A DNA stretch of 32,374 nt from Streptococcus sp. GTDB taxonomy: Bacteria; Bacillota; Bacilli; Lactobacillales; Streptococcaceae. Position 1 is the stretch's first letter. Each line of letters opens with the position of its first letter. The stretch covers positions 1-32,374 of the forward strand of contig NZ_JAPJPF010000018.1 in the NCBI RefSeq assembly GCF_030825805.1. The letters are read 5' to 3'. The notes beneath the pieces are model-generated. The model was not told the DNA's origin. It saw only the letters and a list, made by a program, of their open reading frames with translations, and ran no database searches. Position numbers and translations under genes: made by a program. Below, piece after piece: positions 18,601 to 26,805 of this stretch.

Positions 18601-20414
18601 TTTGTGGCAACAGCTACCCAAGCAGCAGCTCCGACCCCACCCTTGTGAGACACACTTAATTTTGTCGTTTCTGTCACAGGAATCTTAGTAGAATAGAGCA
18701 TAACATTTTGACTGCTATTAGCTTTCAAATCCCCTTCAAAGGTTAAAGAGTTCCCTCCATTGTAGGCTTGATCAAAATCATAGCGACCTTTTAATGGCGT
18801 ACTATCTTCACTATGCTCTACCCACCAGCGCCATGTTGGAAGGTAGCCAGAAACAGAACGGTAGTTCCACTCCCCTTCTTTAGAAATCTTGCCATCCACA
18901 AACCAATGTTTGCCGTGGCCTGTATTAAAGGACGTATTGAAATCAGCACTTGTAATTGGAGTTTTATCCACTACTAGATTGGACATCCCGTACCAAGATT
19001 GGTCTGCTGGTTTTCCTTTGGTTGGATCCCCTTGGAAACCAGTCCAGAATAGATCTTCATGGGTATGGTAACCTTCTCCTGTCTTTCCTAGACCTGTAAT
19101 GGTATCAGGTGCATAAAGCCCAAGAGATAGACGCAACTTGCCATGCTCATCTAAAATCGCATTCCAGTCCACATTGGTCTTATAAGAGCCTCCTTTTTGG
19201 AGCTCGAGTCCAGCTAGAACATCATAAGGATTGCGGTTAATCCATTTGGCTGTACTGATGGAATAATCAACTTCTGATTTGCCCCAGTTAAAGTTGGCAA
19301 AGAAGGTATCAACTGGATTTTCCCCATTTTCAGGCTGCATGAAATTGTAGTTGTACTCACCCAGTGCATTTTCATGGTAGCGACCATATTCATAGGTCAT
19401 AGCATCATACCAGGAATACTTAATCGGATAGTTGATGCTCTTCGCATACTCCTTAGTATAAAGAAGGAAATCTCTTAATTTTGGCCCCAAAGGCTCTACT
19501 AAGTTCCCTGTTGTTTCTTGGTTGATAAAGTAGCCATCAAAACCATAGTACTTGGCTAGATCAACCAATTTCCGAGCAATCGGGAAGGTTTTTGAGCCTT
19601 CACTATCTTCTTTCAAGGTTTCTGCAAAGCGTTCTTGATCCTTAATGCTACTAGACCAGTTGTAAAAGAGTGTTCCATAAATAGGAACCCCATTTCGGTG
19701 AGCCGCATCAATCACGTCTGCTGAAGGGACAAGTCCTTCCCAAAAGACCATAGAATCCAAATATTGCCAGTAGTCAAAAGCATAAGCCTTAAACTCTTCC
19801 CCACCGACGGAAGCATGATCCTTAGCCTTTGAGTTCATGTTAGAAAGGGCTTGGATCTTTGCATCTGGGTTGGCTTGCTCGTTGATTTGCTTCCCTTGAA
19901 AACGGCTAGCTAGGGGAACACTTGCTCGGTTCAAATCATCATCTACTCGTTTACCAGGTTCCCATTTCAACAAATCATCCCAAGTATCAAATTTGACCTC
20001 TTTTGGTCTTAATTGTTTTTCTTCATTGGTTGGTAAATCTTCCACTTTTTCTGCAGCTACTTTTGGTTGTTCCGTCGCTGAAACGGCTGGAGTATCTGTC
20101 GTCGTCGGGCTAGCTTCTGGAGTTGCAGGACTAGCCTCTGTCGTAGCTGGAGTTGCCTCCTCAACTGGTTTTGCTGTTTCTCCAGTTGGCAAAGCAGCAT
20201 CTGCAGTGTAGACTCCCGCTTCTCTGATCAAACGATTGACATCTTCCGTATTTGCTGTGGAAGCTTCTAAGGGTTGTTCTTTAGTCGCATGCGTCTCATC
20301 TGCTGAGACTGCCCCCGTTCCTAAAAATGCCAATCCAATCAATGCAGAACAAACTCCTACACTGAATTTTCGGATACTAAAACGTTGTTGTTTTTCAAAT
20401 TGATGACCTTTCAT
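15618..20414 (-). CDS. endoD: Cell-wall-anchored GH85 endo-beta-N-acetylglucosaminidase (Endo-D type)
   Basis: A 1598-residue surface enzyme that cleaves the chitobiose core of N-glycans. In numbering from the ATG at 20426 it has: a YSIRK-type signal (FSIRKFSVG, 16-24; Ala-Ser-Ala cleavage near 42), a Thr/Pro/Ala-rich stretch (80-125), the GH85 barrel (about 190-540) with catalytic Asn302 and Glu304 in DGYFINQET, a galactose-binding-like domain (545-668), a fibronectin-III-like domain (675-770), an F5/8C-like domain (785-927), Ig-like domains (930-1190, two resembling Big_3), a helical FIVAR-like part (1196-1340), a beta domain (1340-1458), a Pro-rich wall stretch (1460-1505) and a sorting signal LPNTA, hydrophobic helix, KKKEE. 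GGAGGT lies inside the first codons, so the start is the second ATG (20414). It neighbours pgk, as in pneumococcus. Confidence 0.93.
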   Translation of the reverse strand: MKGHQFEKQQRFSIRKFSVGVCSALIGLAFLGTGAVSADETHATKEQPLEASTANTEDVNRLIREAGVYTADAALPTGETAKPVEEATPATTEASPATPEASPTTTDTPAVSATEQPKVAAEKVEDLPTNEEKQLRPKEVKFDTWDDLLKWEPGKRVDDDLNRASVPLASRFQGKQINEQANPDAKIQALSNMNSKAKDHASVGGEEFKAYAFDYWQYLDSMVFWEGLVPSADVIDAAHRNGVPIYGTLFYNWSSSIKDQERFAETLKEDSEGSKTFPIARKLVDLAKYYGFDGYFINQETTGNLVEPLGPKLRDFLLYTKEYAKSINYPIKYSWYDAMTYEYGRYHENALGEYNYNFMQPENGENPVDTFFANFNWGKSEVDYSISTAKWINRNPYDVLAGLELQKGGSYKTNVDWNAILDEHGKLRLSLGLYAPDTITGLGKTGEGYHTHEDLFWTGFQGDPTKGKPADQSWYGMSNLVVDKTPITSADFNTSFNTGHGKHWFVDGKISKEGEWNYRSVSGYLPTWRWWVEHSEDSTPLKGRYDFDQAYNGGNSLTFEGDLKANSSQNVMLYSTKIPVTETTKLSVSHKGGVGAAAWVAVATKEDYSEYEWKELTPSADWSTQTFDLGGLAGKTIYAVKMFFDHDADVKDYKFNLGQLSITSNQEKPVAPSEVTVRAKRLQNAQEAEAVLNFKGVADADYYEVYEKDGDNWRLLTGSSATTVYLPKVSRSASAEGTTQDLKVVAVGKNGQRSDAGTVAFDWGMTVSDTSLPKALAPNVVIGAKVIGSSFPDADGSEGIEGMLNGTITSLSDKWSSAQLSGTVDIRLTQPRTIVRWVMDHAGAGGESVDDGKMNTRDFDLYYKDKAGEWKLAKEVRGNKAHVSDITLDHPIKAQEWRLHVITADNGTPWQAIRIYNWKMYESLDTETVNIPMKHAVAQNLGNHFVQVGFKDVPANTTLTLYADKEATSPIATMTADQAGNLIFKPLAFESTPSLLYYRAQEPGKDISNVLAIEVPKNDKEIAGLQFEDGLTKKVYREGDALSLKGATLRVHYKDGQADQLVNLTNSGVEIHGFDSSKLGEQHLEVSYLGQKLDKTLTVFVVSAEEAGEKAVAGLELTDKPKVEYIVGEALEKEGGRFTVVFDDETTETHALTDEGVEVTGFDASKEGRQTITIHYKGASTSFDVLVNPKPALNDEYLKQKLAEAEAAKAKVDFTFATPEVKEALLAGMAASEKVLKEHDTSTQDQVNEQLNQLTALLKALDGQANLVKEKEALSTLTEEATALLASKPNHPSGDALQALVEKNKELLDSSELTPEALATAKTGLETLIALLKEDKPAVFVDPATGVEVQFSNLEPTAIKGLKVAKVEANQAEKEELKGREGIVFDIEGVDASGQDVDTQHPSLVKIPVDKDKEVEQVLFFPEGQAPQSLAFERVGDVVIFTAPHFTHYAIVYKPAKTEGPDQPIQPEEPAKPDQPVQPAQPNQPVQPSTPVTPDPANPMKPTNSSQVDQLAPTTSTQPGHQEVDHKDVVDQEIHQLLSAHQGANSQPTVQQETKDASKESQSEHLPNTASLEASFAAEAVLLAALGGFLLAGKKKEE

Positions 20415-20437
20415 CTTGACCTCCATCTTATTTTACT

Positions 20438-20506
20438 GATTTCCAATCTCCTAAAACACTCCTCCTTCACTATCCTGCAATCGCTTACATTTTTCTTGAT
20501 TGGAAA
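20438..20506. repeat. Paired 11-bp inverted repeats in the glycosidase leader
   Basis: GATTTCCAATC (20438-20448) and GATTGGAAATC (20496-20506) are exact reverse complements 58 bp apart, flanking the cre site. Each arm is itself nearly palindromic (GATT-N3-AATC). They could be paired operators, or the arms of a 5' leader stem closing about 12 nt before the ribosome binding site. Confidence 0.6.
20474..20488 (-). promoter_or_regulatory. CcpA cre site of the glycosidase gene
   Basis: The minus strand reads ATGTAAGCGATTGCA. It matches the cre consensus WTGNAARCGNWWWCA at all defined positions but one (G in place of the last W). It lies about 30-40 bp downstream of the predicted transcription start, where CcpA acts as a roadblock. 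Confidence 0.7.
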
Positions 20507-20521
20507 TCTTCACTCAGATTT

Positions 20522-20551
20522 AGTTTACCCCTTTAAAGAGAGGTCTGTCAA
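20522..20551 (-). promoter_or_regulatory. Probable promoter of the glycosidase gene
   Basis: On the minus strand a perfect TTGACA (20546-20551) is followed after 18 bp by TAAACT (20522-20527, 4/6). The leader would be about 100 nt and carries the cre site and the inverted repeats. Confidence 0.45.
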
Positions 20552-20601
20552 TTCATTTTAGCAAATCCTATAATAAGGTGAGGAGGAACTAAAAAAAGTA
20601 C

Positions 20602-20627
20602 AAAAAAAGAGGAGGTCACCCTCCTCT
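20602..20627 (-). terminator. gapA terminator
   Basis: An 8-bp stem AGAGGAGG/CCTCCTCT with a 4-nt loop, followed by seven T residues on the minus strand, starts 15 bp after the gapA stop. Confidence 0.9.
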
Positions 20628-20642
20628 CATCATACGCATGAA

Positions 20643-21650
20643 TTATTTAGCAATTTTTGCGAAGTATTCAAGAGTACGAACAAGTTGTGCAGTGTAAGAC
20701 ATTTCGTTGTCATACCATGAAACAACTTTAACCAATTGTTTACCGTCAACGTCAAGAACTTTAGTTTGAGTTGCGTCAAACAATGAACCGTAAGCCATAC
20801 CTACGATATCTGAAGATACGATTGGATCTTCTGTGTAACCGTATGATTCGTTCGCTGCTGCTTTCATAGCTGCATTTACTTCATCAACAGTAACGTTCTT
20901 TTCAAGAACTGCAACCAATTCAGTAACTGATCCAGTTGGAGTTGGAACGCGTTGTGCAGATCCGTCCAATTTTCCGTTCAATTCTGGGATTACAAGACCG
21001 ATAGCTTTAGCAGCACCAGTTGAGTTAGGAACGATGTTTGCAGCACCAGCGCGAGCACGACGAAGGTCACCACCACGGTGTGGTCCGTCAAGGATCATTT
21101 GGTCACCAGTGTAAGCGTGGATAGTAGTCATCAATCCTTCTACAACACCGAAGTTATCTTGAAGAGCTTTAGCCATTGGAGCCAAGCAGTTTGTAGTACA
21201 TGAAGCACCTGAGATAACTGTTTCAGTACCATCAAGAATGTCGTGGTTAGTGTTAAATACAATTGTTTTAACATCATTTCCACCAGGAGCAGTGATAACA
21301 ACTTTCTTAGCTCCACCTTTAAGGTGTTTTTCAGCAGCATCTTTCTTAGCAAAGAAACCAGTTGCTTCAAGAACGATTTCTACACCGTCGGTAGCCCAGT
21401 CGATTTGTTCTGGATCACGTTCAGCAGAAACTTTAACGAATTTACCGTTAACTTCGAATCCACCTTCTTTAACTTCCACAGTACCGTCGAAACGACCTTG
21501 AGTTGTGTCATATTTCAACAAGTGTGCAAGCATAACTGGATCTGTAAGGTCGTTGATGCGAGTAACTTCAACACCTTCTACGTTTTGGATACGACGGAAA
21601 GCAAGACGACCGATACGACCGAAACCGTTAATACCAACTTTAACTACCAT
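20643..21650 (-). CDS. gapA: Glyceraldehyde-3-phosphate dehydrogenase
   Basis: The 335-residue NAD-dependent glycolytic enzyme begins [19 protein letters not shown], a Rossmann motif, and has the active-site [12 protein letters not shown] with nucleophile Cys151. It oxidises glyceraldehyde-3-phosphate to 1,3-bisphosphoglycerate and is also a known surface plasmin(ogen)-binding protein in streptococci. The frame is open to 21722, but the extra 24 residues are unlike the family, and AAGGAGG sits 8 nt before the ATG at 21650, so that start is used. It lies downstream of fusA as in other streptococci, but has its own strong promoter and is separated by a terminator. Confidence 0.98.
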   Translation of the reverse strand: MVVKVGINGFGRIGRLAFRRIQNVEGVEVTRINDLTDPVMLAHLLKYDTTQGRFDGTVEVKEGGFEVNGKFVKVSAERDPEQIDWATDGVEIVLEATGFFAKKDAAEKHLKGGAKKVVITAPGGNDVKTIVFNTNHDILDGTETVISGASCTTNCLAPMAKALQDNFGVVEGLMTTIHAYTGDQMILDGPHRGGDLRRARAGAANIVPNSTGAAKAIGLVIPELNGKLDGSAQRVPTPTGSVTELVAVLEKNVTVDEVNAAMKAAANESYGYTEDPIVSSDIVGMAYGSLFDATQTKVLDVDGKQLVKVVSWYDNEMSYTAQLVRTLEYFAKIAK

Positions 21651-21736
21651 TCGTGATTTCCTCCTTATGAAAATCAAAAAATTTTTTATGTGAAAAGAGT
21701 AACTTGATAGGTTACAAATCATCTTTCAACAATATT

Positions 21737-21765
21737 ATTATATACTTTCTTCCCCTAAAATGCAA
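21737..21765 (-). promoter_or_regulatory. gapA promoter
   Basis: On the minus strand TTGCAT (21760-21765) and TATAAT (21737-21742) are 17 bp apart. The leader is about 80 nt and AT-rich. Confidence 0.8.
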
Positions 21766-21854
21766 CTGATTTCATTAGGATTAGAAATATTACACAAACT
21801 TTCATATTCATTTTCACTATCTCTTATGAGGAAGAAGTCTTAAACTCTTTTCAA

Positions 21855-21889
21855 ATCAAAAAAGCTTTCCTCCTATGAGGAAAGCTTTT
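21855..21889 (-). terminator. fusA terminator
   Basis: A perfect 13-bp stem (21860-21872/21877-21889) with a 4-nt loop and a T-run on the minus strand lies 15 bp after the fusA stop. It ends the str operon. Confidence 0.92.
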
Positions 21890-21904
21890 AGCTAGACGGT
21901 AAAA

Positions 21905-23986
21905 TTATGCTTCACCTTTAGCTTTTTTAATGATTTCTTCTTGTACTGATTTCGGTACATCTTCGTAGTGGTCAAATACCATCATGAAAGTACCACGTCC
22001 TTGAGTTGCAGAACGAAGGACAGTAGCGTAACCGAACATTTCAGCAAGTGGTACATAAGCACGAACGATTTGGCTTGCACCGTGTGCTTCCATACCATCT
22101 ACACGTCCACGACGAGCAGTTACGTGACCCATAACATCCCCAAGGTTTTCTTCAGGAACTGTGATGGTTACAAGCATCATTGGTTCAAGGATAGCTGGTT
22201 GTGCTGATTTAGCTGCTTCTTTAAGAGCAAGAGATGCAGCGATCTTGAAGGCAGTTTCAGATGAGTCGACATCGTGGTATGATCCATCGTAAAGCTTCGC
22301 TTTCACGTCAACCATTGGGTAGCCAGCAAGAACACCGTTAGCCATAGATTCTTGAAGTCCTTTTTCTACTGCAGGGATGAATTCACGTGGAACCACACCA
22401 CCGACGATCGCATTTTCGAACTCGAATCCTTTACCTTCTTCGTTTGGAGTAAATTCGATCCAAACATCACCAAACTGACCTTTACCACCAGATTGACGTT
22501 TGAAGAATCCACGTGCTTGTGTAGAAGCGCGGAATGTTTCACGGTAAGATACTTGAGGAGCACCAACGTTAGCTTCAACCTTGAATTCACGTTTCATACG
22601 GTCAACAAGGACATCCAAGTGCAACTCACCCATACCAGAGATAACTGTTTCACCAGTTTCAGGGTTTGTTTCAACGCGGAATGTTGGATCTTCTTCAGCC
22701 AATTTTTGAAGGGCGATACCCATCTTGTCTTGGTCTGCTTTAGATTTTGGCTCAACCATCAATTGGATAACTGGTTCTGGAACTTCGATTGACTCAAGGA
22801 TAATTTTCGCTTTTTCATCTGTCAATGAGTCACCAGTTGTAGTATCTTTCAAACCAACGGCAGCAGCGATATCTCCAGAATAAACTGTTTCGATTTCCAT
22901 ACGAGTGTTGGCGTGCATTTGAAGGATACGTCCGATACGTTCACGTTTACCTTTAGATGTGTTCAATACGTAAGAACCTGAGTTCAAGACACCTGAGTAA
23001 ACACGGAAGAATGTCAAACGACCTACGAATGGGTCAGTCATGATCTTGAAGGCAAGCGCTGCAAATGGCTCTTCATCAGATGCTGGACGTTCTTCTTCTT
23101 CGTCTGTATCAGGGTTTACACCCTTGATTGCAGGGATATCAAGTGGGCTTGGAAGGTAGTCAAGGACTGCATCCAACATCAATTGAACCCCTTTGTTCTT
23201 GAAGGCAGAACCACACAATACTGGGAAGAATTCAACATTGATAGTTGCTTTACGGATAGCAGCCTTCAATTCTTCGTTAGTGATTTCTTCACCTTCAAGG
23301 TATTTCATCATCAAGTCTTCATCAGTTTCAGCAACTGCTTCAACCAATTTTTCACGGTATTCTTGAGCTTGGTCAAGGTATTCAGCTGGGATATCTTCTT
23401 CAAGAATGTCTGTACCAAGGTCGTTGGTGTAGATTTCAGCTTTCATCTTGATCAAGTCGATGATTCCACGGAAGTCATCTTCCGAACCGATTGGCAATTG
23501 AATTGGGTGTGCGTTTGCTTGAAGACGATCATGAAGTGTGCTTACTGAGTAAAGGAAGTCAGCACCGATTTTATCCATCTTGTTAGCAAATACGATACGT
23601 GGAACTCCGTATTCAGTTGCTTGACGCCAAACTGTTTCAGTTTGAGGCTCAACACCTGATTGTGAGTCAAGAACGGTTACAGCACCGTCCAAAACGCGGA
23701 GTGAACGTTGAACTTCGATCGTGAAGTCCACGTGTCCTGGTGTGTCGATGATGTTTACACGAGTGTCTTTCCATTGAGCTGTTGTAGCAGCAGATGTGAT
23801 GGTGATACCACGTTCTTGCTCTTGCTCCATCCAGTCCATTTGTGACGCACCTTCGTGAGTTTCACCGATTTTGTGAATTTTACCAGTGTAGTAAAGGATA
23901 CGCTCAGTTGTAGTTGTTTTACCAGCATCGACGTGAGCCATGATACCGATATTACGAGTTTTTTCAAGTGAAAATTCGCGTGCCAT
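21905..23986 (-). CDS. fusA: Translation elongation factor G
   Basis: The 693-residue GTPase shows G1 AHVDAGKT (17-24), G3 DTPGH (81-85) and G4 NKMD (135-138), then the EF-G domains II to V, ending with [20 protein letters not shown]. It drives ribosomal translocation and, with RRF, ribosome recycling. The frame is open to 24073, but [14 protein letters not shown] at 23986 is the family start, with AGGAG about 11 nt upstream. It follows rpsG after 271 bp that contain a terminator and an extended -10 promoter, so it is expressed both with and apart from rpsL-rpsG. Confidence 0.98.
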   Translation of the reverse strand: MAREFSLEKTRNIGIMAHVDAGKTTTTERILYYTGKIHKIGETHEGASQMDWMEQEQERGITITSAATTAQWKDTRVNIIDTPGHVDFTIEVQRSLRVLDGAVTVLDSQSGVEPQTETVWRQATEYGVPRIVFANKMDKIGADFLYSVSTLHDRLQANAHPIQLPIGSEDDFRGIIDLIKMKAEIYTNDLGTDILEEDIPAEYLDQAQEYREKLVEAVAETDEDLMMKYLEGEEITNEELKAAIRKATINVEFFPVLCGSAFKNKGVQLMLDAVLDYLPSPLDIPAIKGVNPDTDEEEERPASDEEPFAALAFKIMTDPFVGRLTFFRVYSGVLNSGSYVLNTSKGKRERIGRILQMHANTRMEIETVYSGDIAAAVGLKDTTTGDSLTDEKAKIILESIEVPEPVIQLMVEPKSKADQDKMGIALQKLAEEDPTFRVETNPETGETVISGMGELHLDVLVDRMKREFKVEANVGAPQVSYRETFRASTQARGFFKRQSGGKGQFGDVWIEFTPNEEGKGFEFENAIVGGVVPREFIPAVEKGLQESMANGVLAGYPMVDVKAKLYDGSYHDVDSSETAFKIAASLALKEAAKSAQPAILEPMMLVTITVPEENLGDVMGHVTARRGRVDGMEAHGASQIVRAYVPLAEMFGYATVLRSATQGRGTFMMVFDHYEDVPKSVQEEIIKKAKGEA

Positions 23987-24022
23987 GAGGTTTTGTTCTC
24001 CTATATTTTTTATTTCTATACT

Positions 24023-24031
24023 ATTATAACA
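24023..24031 (-). promoter_or_regulatory. fusA extended -10 promoter
   Basis: TGT-TATAAT on the minus strand, 37 bp before the fusA start and directly after the T-tract of the terminator at 24044. No good -35 is visible; its place is taken by the terminator arm. Confidence 0.6.
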
Positions 24032-24039
24032 TGATTTAA

Positions 24040-24068
24040 CAAAAACGGATAGGCAGGACCTACCCGTT
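24040..24068 (-). terminator. Terminator or attenuator between rpsG and fusA
   Basis: A 10-bp stem AACGG-TAGG type (24059-24068/24044-24053) with one wobble pair and a 5-nt loop, followed by T residues on the minus strand. Partial read-through would set the ratio of ribosomal proteins to EF-G. Confidence 0.75.
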
Positions 24069-24096
24069 CTCATTGTTTATCCTGTTTTTTTGTTGG

Positions 24097-24160
24097 TTCC
24101 AACTTGTAGATAAGTTGAGCTGGGTTCAAGAGCTGATGATGCTTAATTGAACCCGGGCTA
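24097..24160 (-). other. Structured spacer upstream of fusA
   Basis: Two hairpins are visible on the minus strand: GGGTTCAA/TTGAACCC flanked by AGC/GCT-type pairs (about 24119-24160), and CAACTT/AAGTTG (about 24097-24116). No reading frame is convincing here. The GGTTCAA looks like a tRNA T-loop, but no cloverleaf can be built. Confidence 0.45.
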
Positions 24161-24257
24161 AAAGCTCGGAAAATAGATAAGCTCTCCTAGAATCTTTGAT
24201 TCTTCGTCAAGCTTCCTAATTTTCAGTCGCTTTTTTAACGCCCTCAGTATCTTAATC

Positions 24258-24728
24258 TTACCAGCGGAAGTGTGCGAAGGCACGGTTAGCTTCAGCCATA
24301 CGGTGAGTGTCTTCACGTTTCTTAACTGCTGCACCAGTGTTGTTTGCAGCATCCAAGATTTCTTTAGCAAGGCGATCAACCATTGTGTGCTCACCACGTT
24401 GACGAGCGATGGTTACCAACCAACGAAGTCCAAGTGTTGTACGACGTTCTGGACGAACTTCAACTGGGACTTGGTAGTTAGATCCACCAACACGACGTGC
24501 ACGTACTTCAAGTACAGGCATTATGTTTTCCATTGCTGTTTCAAATACTTCAAGCGCATCATTTCCAGTAACTTCTTTGATTTGCTCAAAAGCACCGTAA
24601 ACGATTGAAGCTGCTGTACCACGTTTACCATCAAGCATAACGCGGTTGATAAGACGAGTAACTAATTGTGAATTGTAAAGCGGATCTGGCAATACATCGC
24701 GTTTAGGCGCACGGTTTTTACGACTCAT
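24258..24728 (-). CDS. rpsG: 30S ribosomal protein S7
   Basis: The 156-residue protein starts [20 protein letters not shown] and contains the [18 protein letters not shown] and [37 protein letters not shown] stretches, here given in part, that define S7. It nucleates assembly of the 30S head by binding the 3' major domain of 16S rRNA. Full length. It lies 19 bp after rpsL with its own ribosome binding site GGGG. In E. coli S7 represses the str operon; whether the hairpins here serve such control is not known. Confidence 0.98.
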   Translation of the reverse strand: MSRKNRAPKRDVLPDPLYNSQLVTRLINRVMLDGKRGTAASIVYGAFEQIKEVTGNDALEVFETAMENIMPVLEVRARRVGGSNYQVPVEVRPERRTTLGLRWLVTIARQRGEHTMVDRLAKEILDAANNTGAAVKKREDTHRMAEANRAFAHFRW

Positions 24729-24747
24729 TTCTCTTTATCCCCTTTCC

Positions 24748-25161
24748 TTATGCTTTTGGACGTTTAGTACCGTATTTAGAACGGCCTTGTTTACGATCGT
24801 TTACACCTGCAGTATCAAGTGCTCCACGGACGATATGGTAACGTACCCCTGGAAGGTCTTTTACACGTCCACCACGAAGAAGAACCACGCTGTGTTCTTG
24901 CAAGTTGTGTCCGATACCTGGGATGTAAGCAGTAACTTCGATCAAGTTGCTCAAACGTACACGAGCGAATTTACGAAGGGCAGAGTTAGGTTTCTTAGGT
25001 GTCATTGTTCCAACACGAGTTGCAACACCACGTTTTTGTGGTGAAGAAACGTTTGTTTGAACTTTTTTATGACTGTTGTAACCAACGTTCAAAGCTGGTG
25101 ATTTAGATTTTTCTACTTTTGATTTACGCGGTTTGCGAACCAATTGGTTAATTGTAGGCAT
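24748..25161 (-). CDS. rpsL: 30S ribosomal protein S12
   Basis: The 137-residue protein starts [15 protein letters not shown] and has the decoding-centre motifs [11 protein letters not shown] and [16 protein letters not shown]. The lysines in PKKPNS and VKDLPGV, whose substitution gives streptomycin resistance in other bacteria, are wild type here. The length reflects the extended N-terminal loop ([15 protein letters not shown]) of low-GC Gram-positives. First gene of the str operon, behind a roughly 130-nt structured leader and AGGAG. Confidence 0.98.
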   Translation of the reverse strand: MPTINQLVRKPRKSKVEKSKSPALNVGYNSHKKVQTNVSSPQKRGVATRVGTMTPKKPNSALRKFARVRLSNLIEVTAYIPGIGHNLQEHSVVLLRGGRVKDLPGVRYHIVRGALDTAGVNDRKQGRSKYGTKRPKA

Positions 25162-25190
25162 CTACATTCTCCTGTATTTTTTTATTTTTG

Positions 25191-25262
25191 GTGATGATAC
25201 ACTTGGTGACAGCTATCATCTGTGTGTACTTTTGCAACATTTGTCAGCACGTCCCTGTACAC
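25191..25262 (-). other. Structured leader of rpsL
   Basis: The leader can form a 7-bp stem GATGATA/TATCATC (25193-25199/25214-25220) and a 6-bp stem GTGTAC/GTACAC (25224-25229/25257-25262). No named RNA family is recognised. A ribosomal-protein-binding role is only a possibility. Confidence 0.4.
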
Positions 25263-25274
25263 TCTTGAGAGACC

Positions 25275-25318
25275 AAAAGTAAAAAGTACCGTCTATTATT
25301 TTAACATAGCGGTACTTT
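25275..25318 (-). terminator. Terminator of purR unit whose loop contains the rpsL -10
   Basis: AAAGTACCG/CGGTACTTT (25310-25318/25283-25291) is a perfect 9-bp stem, followed on the minus strand by TTTACTTTTGG. The 18-nt loop contains the -10 box of rpsL (25298-25303). It begins about 60 bp after the stop of the 25378 gene. Confidence 0.65.
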
Positions 25319-25327
25319 CACTGTCAA
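25298..25327 (-). promoter_or_regulatory. str operon (rpsL) promoter
   Basis: On the minus strand a perfect TTGACA (25322-25327) is 18 bp from TAAAAT (25298-25303), which is preceded by TGT as an extended -10. The transcript leader to rpsL is about 130 nt. Confidence 0.8.
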
Positions 25328-25377
25328 GATTTTTTTCTCTTTTTTGCACGATTGCTTCTTCTTAAAATCGCGCTAGA

Positions 25378-25914
25378 TTATTGTTCAGTTTGTTGCGTTA
25401 CAGCTGGTGTGGTAGCATTCGAAACCTGAGGAACCTCATTGGACTGATACTGAGGGACTTCTGCGGGAACGACTTGTTGAGGTTGAACCGTTTGGCTAGC
25501 TTGATTCGTATCAGTTGATTGAGTATTCTGATTGGTTTGCATTCCGTAATAGTCTACAATGTACTGAATACGAGCTTGAAAGGCCTGTTTCTTGGTTTCG
25601 TCCTTCACTTTTTCTACAGCCTCTTGCGCAGCGGTTAAGGTTTCTTGAGTTGCAGTCGTTTCAAAATGAGCAACTGCTTTTTCAGCCGCTTCAGCGATTT
25701 TCGCTTCCTCTTCTTCTTTGGCTTTTTTAGGGTCTTTTTTCTTAATAGGAAGAGAACCTGTTTTTTTGGTTTCTTGCTTCACTACTGTAACTTGGTCTGC
25801 AGAATTTTTACGAACCGTATAAAGTCCACCGACAAGAACTCCTGTCAAGATGAATATCGTTGCCAATCGAAGCCATAGGGGACTACGATCAAAACGGTCT
25901 AAAATTGTTTTCAT
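25378..25914 (-). CDS. Single-pass membrane protein of unknown function, downstream of purR
   Basis: A 178-residue protein I do not recognise. A short cytoplasmic N-terminus (MKTILDRFDRSPLWLR) leads into one membrane helix (about 15-34). Then comes a highly charged region with KKKDPKKAKEEEEAKIAEAAEKAV, here in part, likely helical or coiled coil (55-125), and a C-terminal tail from about 126 very rich in Gln, Thr, Pro, Val and Ser, resembling disordered surface tails. With one helix and a positive N-terminal side the tail should lie outside. AAAGGAAA precedes the ATG. It starts 22 bp after purR, so the two are cotranscribed. No catalytic motif is visible. Confidence 0.75.
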   Translation of the reverse strand: MKTILDRFDRSPLWLRLATIFILTGVLVGGLYTVRKNSADQVTVVKQETKKTGSLPIKKKDPKKAKEEEEAKIAEAAEKAVAHFETTATQETLTAAQEAVEKVKDETKKQAFQARIQYIVDYYGMQTNQNTQSTDTNQASQTVQPQQVVPAEVPQYQSNEVPQVSNATTPAVTQQTEQ

Positions 25915-25936
25915 TTTCCTTTCTCCCTCTCCAGCC

Positions 25937-26761
25937 TTAGTTCTTATCGAAAATATTTCCGATTTCTACATCAATTTTATTTTCTGCTACATCAATGTTG
26001 GTCACACGTAAAAGTGACTTGTGATCGAATAAATCTTTACTTCTAGCCGAAGCATTGTCCGCAAAAATAGCGACTCCTGCCAACTCTGAATCGAACTCAG
26101 CCAAGAGACTAACCATCCCACTGATCGTTCCCCCTCCTTTAAGGAAATCATCGACAATCAGGACACGGCTTCCAGCTTTCAAACTACGCTTGGATAGGAA
26201 CATTTTCTCAATCCGATCGCCACTGGAACCAGATACGTAGTTGACACTGACCGTTGATCCTTCTGTAATTTTCAAATCGCGTCGTACAATGACAAAAGGA
26301 ACATTTAAGACATTGGCTACCGCGTTTGCTAATGGGACACCCTTAGTGGCCACCGTCATGACTGCATCGATTTTTTGATCTCGGAAGGCCTTGGCAATAA
26401 TGCGCCCAATATTATTTAAGATTTTTGGATCACTTAGCAAATCCGAAAGGTAGATATACCCACCTGGTAAAATCCGGTTACTTTCTGACAATTGATTGCA
26501 CAAATTTTGGACAATTTCTTTTGAATCTGCATCCGAAATGGAAGGAGTAAATATGACCCCTCCACCCGCACCGGTAAGAGTTTCAATGCTTCCAATTTCC
26601 ATTTCTTCAAAGGCCCGTTTAATAATGACAATATCCTCAGAAATAGATGATTTGGCAGATTCGTATTTTTCGGCAAATGTATTTAAACTCGTCAATTCGT
26701 AGGGATGATTAATCAAGTAATTCGAGATCACAACCATCCGCTCACTTCTTCTTAGCTTCAT
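25937..26761 (-). CDS. purR: Purine operon regulator PurR
   Basis: The 274-residue protein has an N-terminal winged helix (MKLRRSERMVVISNYLINHP to about 75) and a PRTase-like effector domain with the PRPP motif VLIVDDFLKGGGT (200-212). In Bacillus, PurR represses purine genes until PRPP relieves it; in Lactococcus the same protein is an activator. Streptococcal PurR is of this family. Full length. Its promoter region carries two tandem 10-bp GGTATAATAT units and, further up, a PurBox-like inverted repeat, so autoregulation is likely. It is separated from cbf1 by a terminator and leads the 25378 gene. Confidence 0.95.
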   Translation of the reverse strand: MKLRRSERMVVISNYLINHPYELTSLNTFAEKYESAKSSISEDIVIIKRAFEEMEIGSIETLTGAGGGVIFTPSISDADSKEIVQNLCNQLSESNRILPGGYIYLSDLLSDPKILNNIGRIIAKAFRDQKIDAVMTVATKGVPLANAVANVLNVPFVIVRRDLKITEGSTVSVNYVSGSSGDRIEKMFLSKRSLKAGSRVLIVDDFLKGGGTISGMVSLLAEFDSELAGVAIFADNASARSKDLFDHKSLLRVTNIDVAENKIDVEIGNIFDKN

Positions 26762-26787
26762 TTTCTCTCCACATAGTTTTTTATTGT

Positions 26788-26805
26788 ATTATACCATATT
26801 ATACC
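26788..26805 (-). promoter_or_regulatory. purR promoter with duplicated -10
   Basis: On the minus strand TATAAT occurs at 26798-26803 and again at 26788-26793, the second with TGG before it (extended -10). The two sit in a tandem 10-bp repeat. No good -35; its place is occupied by the upstream terminator and PurBox-like arm. Confidence 0.6.

Noticed and set aside
21651..21722. 24-residue N-terminal extension of GAPDH
   Set aside because: AAGGAGG directly before ATG 21650 and the family N-terminus fix the start; the extension lies in the untranslated leader.
24119..24160. tRNA-like GGGTTCAA arm upstream of fusA
   Set aside because: No acceptor, D or anticodon stem can be drawn around it; the inverse copy makes a simple hairpin instead.
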